Below the pieces are notes generated by a model. The model ran no database searches and was not told the DNA's origin. It saw only the letters and a list, made by a program, of their open reading frames with translations. Made by a program: the position numbers and the translations under genes. This document shows, piece after piece, positions 1-7,870 of a DNA stretch of 64,000 bases (position 1 is the stretch's first letter; each line of letters begins with the position of its first letter). Source of the DNA: JALYUA01 sp038239305 (lineage in GTDB: Bacteria; Acidobacteriota; Thermoanaerobaculia; UBA5066; Gp7-AA6); contig JBBSEW010000002.1 in the NCBI GenBank assembly GCA_038239305.1, positions 61,067 through 125,066 on the forward strand. Reading direction: 5' to 3'.

Positions 1-449
1 AACTGGCGGTACCGCTCTTCGCTCGAACGCAGGGCCGCGCTCGAGCGGGAGCGCTCCATCGCATAACGAAGCGTTCGTTCCAGGAGCCCCGGCGGGATCT
101 GGCCCTTGACGAGGTAGTCCTGGGCCCCGTTCTGGACCGCCTGCGCCCCGGTCCGCTCGTCGCTCAAGCCGCTCAGGACCACGATCGGAATCCCCGGCGC
201 GCGTTGGACGGCGGCTTCGAATGTCGCAAATCCCTGGCTGTCGGGGAGGTGGAGATCCAGCAGCAGGAGATCGAACGGCGATTGCTCGAGGCGCGCGAGG
301 CCCTCGTCGAGACGCAGGACGTGCGTCACCTCGAACGGCGTAGTCGAGATCTCCAGGTCCTCCCGGAGTAGGCGCGCATCGCCCTTGCTGTCCTCGATCA
401 GGAGGACGCGAACGGGCGAAGGCTCGCCGCCGCGCGGCGTGGAAATCAT
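1..449 (-). CDS. REC-first signalling protein, probably REC-PAS kinase (partial)
   Basis: The gene starts at ATG 449 and runs off the left edge, so about 149 codons are visible. They encode a complete receiver domain: the acidic pocket lies in LLIEDSKGDARLL, the phospho-acceptor Asp in LLLLDLHLPDS, then a Ser in VVLSGLSDE and the conserved Lys in DYLVKGQ. The last visible residues, SSEERYRQ, are the usual opening of a PAS domain, so the missing part is probably PAS plus histidine kinase, as in the gene just upstream. Its start shares one base with that gene's stop (TGATG), so it is the distal visible gene of the signalling operon. The receiver resembles that of the 449-1990 protein and may be a tandem duplicate. 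The output domain is not visible. Confidence 0.85.
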   Translation of the reverse strand, partial: MISTPRGGEPSPVRVLLIEDSKGDARLLREDLEISTTPFEVTHVLRLDEGLARLEQSPFDLLLLDLHLPDSQGFATFEAAVQRAPGIPIVVLSGLSDERTGAQAVQNGAQDYLVKGQIPPGLLERTLRYAMERSRSSAALRSSEERYRQ

Positions 450-1990
450 CAGGACGGGCTCCCGGCGTGGCTCGAAGGCTCCGTGGAAGCCTGGCCTCTG
501 ACGTCGGCGGGATCGAGGGCGGGCAGGCGAAACCAGAATGTGCTGCCTCGCGATTCTTCGCTCTCGACGCCGATGGTGCCGCCGTGTTGCTCGATGATCA
601 GCTTGCAGATGGCGAGACCCAGGCCAGTCCCCCCATGCCGGCGGGAATCGGACGAGTCCACCTGCTGGAATCGTTCGAAAATGCGGGAGCGGAACTCGGC
701 GGGCACCCCGCGACCCCGGTCGATGACGCGGACTTCGACGTCATCGGCGTGCTCGATCGTTTCCACCGTCACCGCCGAGCCGCGAACGGAGAACTTGACG
801 GCGTTGGAGATCAGATTCACGAGGACCTGCGAGAGGCGCCCGGCGTCGCCGCGGACCTGCCCGCCGACGTGTCCGGATTCGAGCCGGATCTCCTCCTGCT
901 CCGCGAACCCCTGCAGGGTCTCGAAGGCCTGCGAGATCACGTTCGCCAGGACGACAGGCTCATCCTCGAGCGGCAGCCGATGATCTTCGAGGCGCTCGAA
1001 ATCCAGGATGTCGTTGATCAGGGCGATGAGCCGCAGCACGTTTCGACTGGCGACGTCCATGAGACCCTGAACCGCCGGCGACAGCTCGCCCATCACGCCG
1101 CTCGACAAGAGGCTGAGAGATCCCCGGATCGAGGTGAGGGGAGTCCGAAGCTCGTGGCTGACCGTGGAGACGAACTCCCGCTTCACACGCTCGACCTCGC
1201 GCCGCTCCGTGACGTCGCGAAACACCAGAACGGCTCCTGCGATGGCTCCGTCCTCGAGGATCGGGCTCGCCGTCGCGGAAACGGCAAAACCGGTTCCGTC
1301 CTGCCGTAAGAGGTCTCCGTTCTCGCTCGGAACCGACTGACCGGTACGCAGCGCCTCGCGCAGCGCCTGGAGGGGCGCGATGGCGTGTTCGACGCTTTCA
1401 TTCCCGAAGGCCTCTCCGAAAACGCGCCCGGTGAGGTCCTGTCGAGACCAGCCGAGCAGCCTCTCGGCCGCCGGATTGACGAACGTGATCCGCATCTCCG
1501 GGTCGACCGCACAGACGCCCTCGCCGAGGCTGTCGGTGATCGCGGACATGAAGGAGAGCTGATGGCGCTGCCGCGTCGCGGATTGCGCCCTCTGCACCGC
1601 ATATCGGATGGTGCGCTCGAGAAGGCCGGCCGAGGTCTGTCCCTTGACGAGATAGTCCTGGGCGCCGGCATGGACCGCGCCGATGCCGACGGTTTCGTCA
1701 TCCATCCCGCTCAGGACGACGATGGGCGTGTCACCGGCTTGCTCGCTCATGCGGCGGAAAGTCTCGATTCCGCTGCTGTCCGGCAGGTGCAGGTCGAGGA
1801 GGATGAGATCGAACTGGCGGGCCGCCAGCATCTCGATTCCGGCGTCGAGACGTTTGGCGAGAGTCATGTGGATCACGACTCGCGCCTCAGCGAGCTCCAG
1901 CTGCAGCAGCCGAGCATCTCCCGGGTTGTCCTCGACCAGGAGAACCTGGAACTCGGACTGCGGAGCCGTCGGCGGGAAAGCGCTTTTCAC
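449..1990 (-). CDS. Hybrid sensor kinase, REC-PAS-HisKA-HATPase
   Basis: A cytoplasmic 513-residue hybrid kinase with its receiver at the N-terminus. REC spans about residues 14-135 with VEDNPGD, acceptor Asp66 in LILLDLHLPD and Lys116 in DYLVKGQ. A PAS domain follows (about 145-262). HisKA has the phospho-His at about 279 in SHELRTPL, and the ATPase domain carries an N-box (NLISNAVKF), GRGVP and GTGLGLAICK. There is no membrane segment, so its signal probably comes through phosphorylation of the receiver or through the PAS domain. The start overlaps the upstream kinase stop by ATGA, consistent with translational coupling. It is likely a relay partner of the membrane kinase encoded by 1987-3540. 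The PAS ligand is unknown. Confidence 0.92.
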   Translation of the reverse strand: MKSAFPPTAPQSEFQVLLVEDNPGDARLLQLELAEARVVIHMTLAKRLDAGIEMLAARQFDLILLDLHLPDSSGIETFRRMSEQAGDTPIVVLSGMDDETVGIGAVHAGAQDYLVKGQTSAGLLERTIRYAVQRAQSATRQRHQLSFMSAITDSLGEGVCAVDPEMRITFVNPAAERLLGWSRQDLTGRVFGEAFGNESVEHAIAPLQALREALRTGQSVPSENGDLLRQDGTGFAVSATASPILEDGAIAGAVLVFRDVTERREVERVKREFVSTVSHELRTPLTSIRGSLSLLSSGVMGELSPAVQGLMDVASRNVLRLIALINDILDFERLEDHRLPLEDEPVVLANVISQAFETLQGFAEQEEIRLESGHVGGQVRGDAGRLSQVLVNLISNAVKFSVRGSAVTVETIEHADDVEVRVIDRGRGVPAEFRSRIFERFQQVDSSDSRRHGGTGLGLAICKLIIEQHGGTIGVESEESRGSTFWFRLPALDPADVRGQASTEPSSHAGSPS

Positions 1991-3540
1991 GCGGATACCT
2001 CGACGCCGGAAGGAGCTCCCGGCGCGACGCGATCGCGACCGGAGGGTTTCGCATCCTCGGACGACGTTCCGATCGTAAAATGAAAAACCGTGCCCTGCCC
2101 GGCGGTCGACTCCATCCAGATGCGTCCCCGGTGGCGCTCCGCGATCTTCTTGCAGACCGCGAGCCCGATTCCGGTGCCGCTGTATTCCTCGCGGGTGTGG
2201 AGGCGCTGAAAGATCGTGAAGATGCGATCGGCGTATTGGGGCTCGATTCCGATTCCGTTGTCCTGCACGGAGAACGTCCAGGCGCTGCCGGCCCGTTCCG
2301 CCGAGACGTGGACCTCCGGGATCCGTGCTCCCCGGAATTTGATCGCATTTCCAATGAGATTCTGGAGAAGCTGGATGAGCTGCGTCGGGTCCGCCCAGAC
2401 GGACGGCAGCGGGCCGCTCGAAACCCGGGCGGCGCTCTCCTCGATCGCGACCTTCAGGTTCGATACGGCATCCGCGAAGGTCAGATTCGTGTCCACGAGC
2501 TCGTACGCACTGGCCTGGCTGCCCACGCGGGAGTACGAGAGCAGGTCCTGGATCAGCGACTGCATGCGCCGGGCGCCGTCCACCGCGAAGTCGATGAACT
2601 CGTCCGCGTTGGAGTCGAGCTTGCCCCGGTATCGCCGGGAGATGAGCTGGAGATAGCTCGCGACCATGCGGAGCGGCTCCTGCAGGTCGTGGGAGGCGAC
2701 GTACGCGAATTGCTGGAGGTCGGTGTTCGAGCGAGCCAGCTCCTCGGCCTGCTCGGCGAGCGCGTGCTCCGCGCGCGTCCGCACGACGACCTGATGCTCG
2801 AGCTCCTGCGTCCGCTCCTGGACGCGCTGTTCGAGCTCGGCCCTCCCCTGGGCGAGCTCCCGATCGCGGGCCTCGATCTGCGAGAGCATCTCGTTGAAGC
2901 GTCCGATCAGGAGGCCCACTTCGTCGTCTGTCGTGCCTCGAAACCGGAGCGAGTAGTCCTGCTCGTTCGTGATCTCCGTCGCGGTCTGGGCGAGCTTGAG
3001 GATGGGCGTCGCGATCAGGCGGTTCATCCGCGAAGAAAGCAGGAACGCGGTCAGGAACGATCCGATGGCGACGAGCGCCATCAGGGCGGCGTATCGCAAC
3101 AGACGCGCCTGCACATCGCTCAGGTCGGCATCCAGTCGGATCGTGCCGAGAGACTCTCCGTCCAGGACCACGGCGCGGGAGATGGAGAAACGGCTGTTCC
3201 GTGTTTTTGCCGGTATCTCCGCGCCCGCCGCCCTCGATCGTGTGTACGACGCGAAGAGCTTGCCGTTCCGGTCGTTGAGAGCGGCAACCACGATACGGGG
3301 ATCCGTGCGCAGGGTCGCCAGCGACTCGGACGCGGCCTTCGCATCGTTGAACGCGAGGGCCGCAGTCGTATTGCCGGCGATGACATCCGCGAGGACCAGA
3401 AGCTCGCCGCGCGTCCGGGAGCGGACGGAGACGAGCTCGTACAGCGCGGCTCCGAGCGTCGACAGAAGCAGGGCGATCCCGACCGAGAGGAGCGCGACGC
3501 GCGTGAGCTTTTGCCGGATCGAGCGGAATGGCGGGGTCAT
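1987..3540 (-). CDS. Membrane histidine kinase with CHASE8-like sensor, HAMP and Cph1-type kinase core
   Basis: A 517-residue inner-membrane sensor kinase. TM1 is about residues 13-36 and TM2 about 150-170. The periplasmic part (NTTAALAFNDAKAA, then NDRNGKLFASY) closely resembles by eye the CHASE8 sensor of the diguanylate cyclase YfiN. A HAMP domain (about 172-225), a coiled coil (225-275) and a phytochrome-type HisKA with His284 in ASHDLQEPLRMV follow, then HATPase with GTGIGLAVCKKIAERHRG. The gene directly upstream is a YfiR homologue, the periplasmic regulator that acts on CHASE8 of YfiN, so YfiR probably controls this kinase. Kinases with this core usually pair with Rcp1-type receivers, and one heads the same operon. 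ATGA overlaps on both sides. Domain calls are by eye. Confidence 0.9.
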   Translation of the reverse strand: MTPPFRSIRQKLTRVALLSVGIALLLSTLGAALYELVSVRSRTRGELLVLADVIAGNTTAALAFNDAKAASESLATLRTDPRIVVAALNDRNGKLFASYTRSRAAGAEIPAKTRNSRFSISRAVVLDGESLGTIRLDADLSDVQARLLRYAALMALVAIGSFLTAFLLSSRMNRLIATPILKLAQTATEITNEQDYSLRFRGTTDDEVGLLIGRFNEMLSQIEARDRELAQGRAELEQRVQERTQELEHQVVVRTRAEHALAEQAEELARSNTDLQQFAYVASHDLQEPLRMVASYLQLISRRYRGKLDSNADEFIDFAVDGARRMQSLIQDLLSYSRVGSQASAYELVDTNLTFADAVSNLKVAIEESAARVSSGPLPSVWADPTQLIQLLQNLIGNAIKFRGARIPEVHVSAERAGSAWTFSVQDNGIGIEPQYADRIFTIFQRLHTREEYSGTGIGLAVCKKIAERHRGRIWMESTAGQGTVFHFTIGTSSEDAKPSGRDRVAPGAPSGVEVSA

Positions 3541-4103
3541 GGAGTCGTCCGATCGGCGAGCTTCAGGAGCTTGGAGCTGATCGCGAGGCGCGCCACCTCG
3601 GCCTGCCGCGTGCGCACGCGGAAGCGGAACTTGCCGTCCACGCGGACGAGCGCGATCATTCCGCCGGCTTGCAGGAAGGGGTCGCCTTCGCCGACGGTCA
3701 GGACCGGCCGCCCGCGAAGCTTCTCCGACTCCGGCGCGAACGAGCCCGTCTCCGATTCGGCCACGAAGAGAACCTGGCAGGGACCGTCGTCGACGTGCGC
3801 GAATTCCCGGACGAGGAGCCGGTGTCCGTGGACCTCTTTTCCTTCGAGCCCGGTCAGGGCCTCGAAGACGGCCCGGTCGCGGAGGATCGCGATCACGAAT
3901 GTTCCATCCTTCGAGGCCAGCGCTTCCGCGGGCCAGTCCACGAACCGGGCAAAGTTGTAGAGGAGCGCGGCCTTGACCTGCGCCTCGAGCGAAGCCGCGG
4001 TTTCCTCGGGGACAGGGGCGGCGCCGATCAGCATCGCGAGCGCCGTCAGGGCGCCGAGAAGCGAGAGTCGACTGCCGAGGAGTCGTTTCGTCAGAAGTGC
4101 CAC
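3537..4103 (-). CDS. yfiR: YfiR family (DUF4154) periplasmic protein
   Basis: A 188-residue exported protein. I place the start at GTG 4103, a few codons before the end of the receptor gene, giving a typical signal peptide (VALLTKRLLG, a hydrophobic core GALTALAMLIGA, then mature protein from about PVPEETA). The mature part has the YfiR hallmarks VKAALLYNFARFVDWP near the N-terminus, a central AILRDRAVF, and the segment CQVLFVAES. In Pseudomonas YfiR is a periplasmic inhibitor of YfiN; here the CHASE8-like protein next to it (ATGA overlap at 3537-3540) is a histidine kinase instead. The gene sits between a TonB-dependent receptor and that kinase, so it probably relays an outer-membrane or periplasmic signal. 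An alternative start at the internal Met would shorten the signal peptide. Confidence 0.88.
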   Translation of the reverse strand: MALLTKRLLGSRLSLLGALTALAMLIGAAPVPEETAASLEAQVKAALLYNFARFVDWPAEALASKDGTFVIAILRDRAVFEALTGLEGKEVHGHRLLVREFAHVDDGPCQVLFVAESETGSFAPESEKLRGRPVLTVGEGDPFLQAGGMIALVRVDGKFRFRVRTRQAEVARLAISSKLLKLADRTTP

Positions 4104-6160
4104 GTCATCTTTCCATAGACGCTTCGTCCGGGTCTCGTGGTTTGAACGCCGTCGGACGAGACGAAGACCTGCAGGGGGCGGCGATCGAAAAGGTCCTCGA
4201 CTCCGGCACTGAGCTGGAGAGACGCGAAGGGCGACCATCCGCCGACGAGGTCGAGCCTCGTGTAGGGATCCACCCGGTCGAGAGGGTCGTCTCCTACGTA
4301 GAAGAAATTCAGGTCCAGCTCGAATTTCTTCGGTAGGTCGATCGCGGTGCGAACGCTCGCCTGAAGGCTGGCGCCGCCGCCGTACGCCTCGCCGGCAGTC
4401 TGGAAGCTTCCCGGCGGCACGTGCAGGTCGGTCTTGAGCCACGTGAGAGCGGGTCGGAAACGCAGACCGCTCATCGGATTCCAGTTTGCCGCGAGCTCCG
4501 CGCCGTGGGTCGTTCCGCTTCCCCCGTTGTTCTGATCGAGCGGGATGACGACGTGTCCGGGGGCGGGATCGGTCTCGAAGAAAGGCGCGCCGCCCTCGCC
4601 GACGAGGAGCCGGCTGTACCGGTTGAAGAAGGCCGCGAGGTCGAGCGACAGGGTGCTCGTCGGCGCGACACGGTACCCCGCCTCGTAGGCGAGGACTTCT
4701 TCCTGCCGGAGACCGGGGTTGCCGAAGAACACGATCAGGGCGGTCGAGCCGTCCGGTTGCGGAACCGCTCCGATCACGGAGCGAATGCCTTCCTCGATGC
4801 GGGCGGGCGTCCGGAGGGCCCGGCCGACCGACGCCCACACGGTCTGCTGCGAGCTCGGAGTCCAGAGCAGCCGGAGATTGGGCTGATAGCTCGGCGATTT
4901 GTTGTCAAACCGCTCGACCTTCAGGCCCAGAATCACGTGGAAACGGTTTTCGACGGCAGTGAAGTCTTCCTGCACGAATCCGCTGATGAGGGGCTCCGCG
5001 TCCCGCTGCGGCGTCAGCGTGACGACGAAGCCTCCGGGCGAGTCCTCCGTCGTGCGCCGGTATTCGAGGCCCCACACGATTCGGTTCCTTTGGCCGAGAG
5101 CGAAGTTGTGCTGGAACGAGAGATCCAGGATCTCCTCGTGGGGGCGCAGAGCCACTTCGTCCCGCATCCGCACGTCGTAGCTCGCGCTGAACGCGATCGA
5201 AGAGAGGTCCGAATAATGGTGTGTCAGGAGAAGGGAACCGAACCCGCCGTGGGCTTCGGTGTGCTGGTCGGTCAGAGTCGGAACGGGCGGTGTCAGCGAG
5301 GTGACTTCCGTGATGCGTTCGTTGGAGTTGGCCCGGTATACCTCGCCCTCGAGCGTGGCCTCGTCCGGCCCCGACCGCCAGTCCGCTCTCAGGCCCGCCC
5401 TCCGGGAGTTCCACGCGTCGTTTCCCGGGGTTCCGTCCGGGAGGGTGTTGCGACCCCGCGAGAATCCTTTCGAGAAGAGCCGGTAAGTGAGGTTCTCGCC
5501 GAGGGAGCCGCCGTAGCGGAGGGTCCCGAAGACTTTTTCGAGGTTGCCCGCTCCGAGCGTGAGGAGCCCGCCTGTCGTGTCGCGCGAGCTCCGCGTGATG
5601 ATGTTGATGACCCCGTTGACCGCGTTGGCGCCCCACAGCGTCGCTCCCGGTCCACGGATGACCTCGATGCGCTCGACGTCTTCGAGCACGACGTCCTGGA
5701 TGTCCCAGTAAACCCCGGCCGTGAGGTGGGTATAGACGATTCGGCCGTCGATCAGGACCAGGAGCTTGTTCGCGAAAGGAGCGCTGAAGCCGCGCGCGCT
5801 CACTTCCCATCTGTTCCCGTCGACCTGAGCGACGTCGAAGCCCGGGACCATCCGCAGGGCGTCGGGAATCGACAGGGCGCCGGATCGCCGGAGGTCTTCT
5901 CGCGTGATCACGAACACGGCGGCCGGCACCTGGAAGAGGCGCTCGTCGTGCTTGGATGCGGACGTCACGTCGATCGCCATGAGCTCCTCGATCGAGAGCG
6001 CGACGAGGTCCTTCGTTTGCGGGACCGCCTGCGCGAGCCCGTCGCGCCGCAGGAGGCCGGCCAGGAGAAGAGCGGCGGCGAGCGCCCTGGAAACGTGGGA
6101 TGCCGGGCGGGATGTCAGGAGAAACGTCGCGGGCGCGGTTCGCGTGCTAGCGGCGGTCAT
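4091..6160 (-). CDS. TonB-dependent outer-membrane receptor
   Basis: A 689-residue outer-membrane receptor. A signal peptide (hydrophobic AALAAALLLAGLL region) is followed by a possible TonB box around DLVALS, then the plug domain (VFVITREDLRRSGALSIPDALRMVPG; VERIEVIRGPGATLWGANAVNGVINI), then a 22-strand-type barrel ending in the terminal Phe of KMTWHF. Plug and barrel are both complete. The gene overlaps the upstream receiver gene by 14 bases and the downstream yfiR by 13, so it belongs to the signalling operon rather than a transport cluster. No substrate can be read from sequence. The context suggests it supplies or senses the ligand that YfiR and the membrane kinase respond to, but it lacks the N-terminal signalling extension of FecA-type transducers. 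Confidence 0.92.
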   Translation of the reverse strand: MTAASTRTAPATFLLTSRPASHVSRALAAALLLAGLLRRDGLAQAVPQTKDLVALSIEELMAIDVTSASKHDERLFQVPAAVFVITREDLRRSGALSIPDALRMVPGFDVAQVDGNRWEVSARGFSAPFANKLLVLIDGRIVYTHLTAGVYWDIQDVVLEDVERIEVIRGPGATLWGANAVNGVINIITRSSRDTTGGLLTLGAGNLEKVFGTLRYGGSLGENLTYRLFSKGFSRGRNTLPDGTPGNDAWNSRRAGLRADWRSGPDEATLEGEVYRANSNERITEVTSLTPPVPTLTDQHTEAHGGFGSLLLTHHYSDLSSIAFSASYDVRMRDEVALRPHEEILDLSFQHNFALGQRNRIVWGLEYRRTTEDSPGGFVVTLTPQRDAEPLISGFVQEDFTAVENRFHVILGLKVERFDNKSPSYQPNLRLLWTPSSQQTVWASVGRALRTPARIEEGIRSVIGAVPQPDGSTALIVFFGNPGLRQEEVLAYEAGYRVAPTSTLSLDLAAFFNRYSRLLVGEGGAPFFETDPAPGHVVIPLDQNNGGSGTTHGAELAANWNPMSGLRFRPALTWLKTDLHVPPGSFQTAGEAYGGGASLQASVRTAIDLPKKFELDLNFFYVGDDPLDRVDPYTRLDLVGGWSPFASLQLSAGVEDLFDRRPLQVFVSSDGVQTTRPGRSVYGKMTWHF

Positions 6161-6788
6161 GGGGCAGCCGGACGATGGTCAACCAGAAGGACTCGATGGA
6201 GCGCACGACGGCGATGAACTGGTCGAGATCGACCGGTTTCGTGATGAAGGAATTGGCGTGAAGCTGATATGTCTGGGCGATGTCGCGGTCGGCCGCGGAC
6301 GTCGACAGGACGACGACGGGGATCGACTGGAGCTCCGGATCCGCCTTGATCTTCGCGAGGACCTCTCGCCCATCCATGCGCGGGAGGTTCAGATCGAGAA
6401 GGATGAGGCCGGGCCTCGGGGCCTCGGTGAAGGGCCCTTCCCGCCGCAGGAATCGCATCGCTTCGACGCCGTCGGAAACGACGTGGAGGTTGTTGGTGAT
6501 CCTCCCCTCGGCGAAGACCTCGCGGGTGAGGCGGGCGTCGCCGGGGTTGTCTTCCACGAGGAGGATCTGGGCGCACGACTCCGGCCGGCGGCGGGGCTGC
6601 GGTGCGGCCGGGACGCTCGCCTCGGAAAACGCTCCCGCCAAGACGGACGTTTCATTCGCGCCTGGTTCCCCCTTGCCCGTCGTTCCGGAGAACGGATGAC
6701 GGTCTGCCGGGCTGCGCAGTCGCGGTACACTCGAGCGAAAGGGAAGAGGAGAGGGGCCGACGCGGGCGGGCGTTCCTGCGAAGTCCAT
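6147..6788 (-). CDS. Single-domain response regulator, Rcp1-like, with N-terminal extension
   Basis: The first gene of the minus-strand operon. I choose ATG 6788 because AAGGGAAG lies just upstream; the in-frame ATG at 6818 has no Shine-Dalgarno. The 213-residue product has an unusual Pro/Ser/Arg-rich N-terminal stretch of about 70 residues and then a receiver: VEDNPGDARLTRE, acceptor Asp132 in LLDLNLPRMDG, Ser/Thr in VVLSTSAAD, Lys184 in FITKPVD, and the Rcp1-type ending FWLTIVRLP. There is no output domain. Rcp1 receivers accept phosphate from Cph1-type kinases, and the kinase encoded by 1987-3540 has that core, so the two are likely partners. The long N-terminal stretch could also mean that the real start is internal, nearer residue 60. 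Confidence 0.85.
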   Translation of the reverse strand: MDFAGTPARVGPSPLPFRSSVPRLRSPADRHPFSGTTGKGEPGANETSVLAGAFSEASVPAAPQPRRRPESCAQILLVEDNPGDARLTREVFAEGRITNNLHVVSDGVEAMRFLRREGPFTEAPRPGLILLDLNLPRMDGREVLAKIKADPELQSIPVVVLSTSAADRDIAQTYQLHANSFITKPVDLDQFIAVVRSIESFWLTIVRLPHDRR

Positions 6789-6877
6789 GATCTTCCCTTT
6801 TCGAAGCCGGGAGGCCATGGCCGTTGGAGCGTTTCCACTCGCAGTCGTGGTAACCCTGGTAGGTTTTCAACGTCTTG

Positions 6878-6895
6878 TTGCAAGAATTGCGCCAA
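6878..6895 (-). promoter_or_regulatory. Sigma-54 (RpoN) type promoter of the signalling operon
   Basis: Read on the minus strand the element is TTGGCGCAATTCTTGCAA. The GG of the -24 box and the GC of the -12 box are exactly 10 bases apart, as sigma-54 requires, and both boxes are close to the consensus TTGGCAC and TTGCA. Transcription would start near 6868, about 80 bases before the chosen start of the receiver gene. No enhancer-binding activator is visible in the window. Confidence 0.68.
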
Positions 6896-7084
6896 TGATA
6901 GCTCTTTCTTGACCTGCTCGCGGGAGACTTTTCTCTCTTTCCGGTACCTCCTGGGGGCGGGAAATACAGGAGCGGGGGTCAGGTTTCGAGCGGACAGGCG
7001 TGCACGTGTCAGCCGCATGCCGACAGCCGCCCGCCGACAGCTCGTGTGAACCGAGAGCCCGGCGAACGTGCGGTCCCTCCGGCC

Positions 7085-7090
7085 TATGAT
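7085..7090 (+). promoter_or_regulatory. -10 hexamer TATGAT of lutABC
   Basis: TATGAT lies 9 bases before ATG 7100, which has no Shine-Dalgarno. The spacing would give a leaderless or nearly leaderless mRNA, as for several other operon-leading genes in this window. No -35 match is seen. Confidence 0.45.
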
Positions 7091-7099
7091 CGGCGCGGC

Positions 7100-7870
7100 A
7101 TGAGCGTGAGCATTCCGGATTCGGGGACCGCAACGAAGCCCGAAGCGGTCTACTACTTCGGGACGTGTCTCGTCGACCTCTTCTATCCGGAAGCCGGCCT
7201 CTCGGGGATCCGGCTGCTCGAGCGCGAAGGCGTGCGCGTCGTGTTCCCTCAGGGCCAGACGTGCTGCGGTCAGCCGGCTTACAACTCCGGTTTCCACCAG
7301 GAGGCCCGGACGGTGGCGCGGGCGCAGATCGCACTCTTTCCGAAGCCCTATCCGGTCGTGCTTCCGTCCGGCTCGTGCGCCGGGATGATGAAGCACCATT
7401 ATCCGGCGCTCTTCGAAGGGGAGCCGGACGTAGCGGTCGCGCGGGAATTTGCATCGCGGGTGGTGGAGCTGACTTCCTTCCTGACGGGCGTGCTGCGGGT
7501 GAAGCTCACGGACCGGGGGGAGAAGACGCGCGTCACGTGGCACTCTTCGTGTCACGCGATGCGGGAAATGGGGATCTTCGCGGAGCCCCGCGAGCTCCTC
7601 GCACAGCTCGACAACGTGGAGCTCGTTTCACTCGCACGCGAGTTCGAGTGCTGCGGTTTCGGGGGCACCTTTGCGGTGCGGGAGCCCGAGGTATCGGCGG
7701 CGATGGTGGAGGACAAGTCCGCCGACGTCCAGGCGACCCGCGCTTCGACCCTCCTCTCGGCCGACGGCGGATGCCTGCTGAATATCGCCGGCCGGCTCGA
7801 CGCGAAAGGCAGCCTGGTCTCGTGCCGGCACGTCGCGGACTTCCTGTGGGAGCGCACGCGTGAGCGCTGA
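7100..7870 (+). CDS. lutA: L-lactate utilization protein LutA, CCG-domain iron-sulfur protein
   Basis: A 256-residue cytoplasmic subunit of the LutABC lactate-oxidising complex (L-lactate to pyruvate). Its two cysteine-rich CCG motifs are clear: QTCCGQPAYNSG near residue 55 and FECCGFGGTF near 185, with HSSCHAMREMG between them. These bind Fe-S in the family (also GlpC and HdrB). I start at ATG 7100 rather than further upstream because it lies 9 bases after a -10-like TATGAT and gives the family's usual length. The 3' end overlaps lutB by 11 bases. No lactate permease or LutR-type regulator is adjacent. Confidence 0.93.
   Translation: MSVSIPDSGTATKPEAVYYFGTCLVDLFYPEAGLSGIRLLEREGVRVVFPQGQTCCGQPAYNSGFHQEARTVARAQIALFPKPYPVVLPSGSCAGMMKHHYPALFEGEPDVAVAREFASRVVELTSFLTGVLRVKLTDRGEKTRVTWHSSCHAMREMGIFAEPRELLAQLDNVELVSLAREFECCGFGGTFAVREPEVSAAMVEDKSADVQATRASTLLSADGGCLLNIAGRLDAKGSLVSCRHVADFLWERTRER

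Larger units (their letters stand above)
6789..7099. other. Divergent intergenic region between signalling operon and lutABC
   Basis: About 310 bases without a credible gene. It contains the sigma-54-like element at 6878-6895 facing left, a direct repeat GCCGACAGC at 7019-7027 and 7033-7041 (14-bp spacing) that could be an activator or repressor site, and a TATGAT hexamer at 7085-7090 facing right. The Shine-Dalgarno AAGGGAAG for the receiver gene lies at its left border. Nothing else with structure is evident. Confidence 0.6.

Noticed and set aside
2080..3960. Long open frame (626 codons) opposite the kinase genes
   Set aside because: Arg/Asp-rich shadow frame antisense to well-supported kinase and YfiR genes; no domain.
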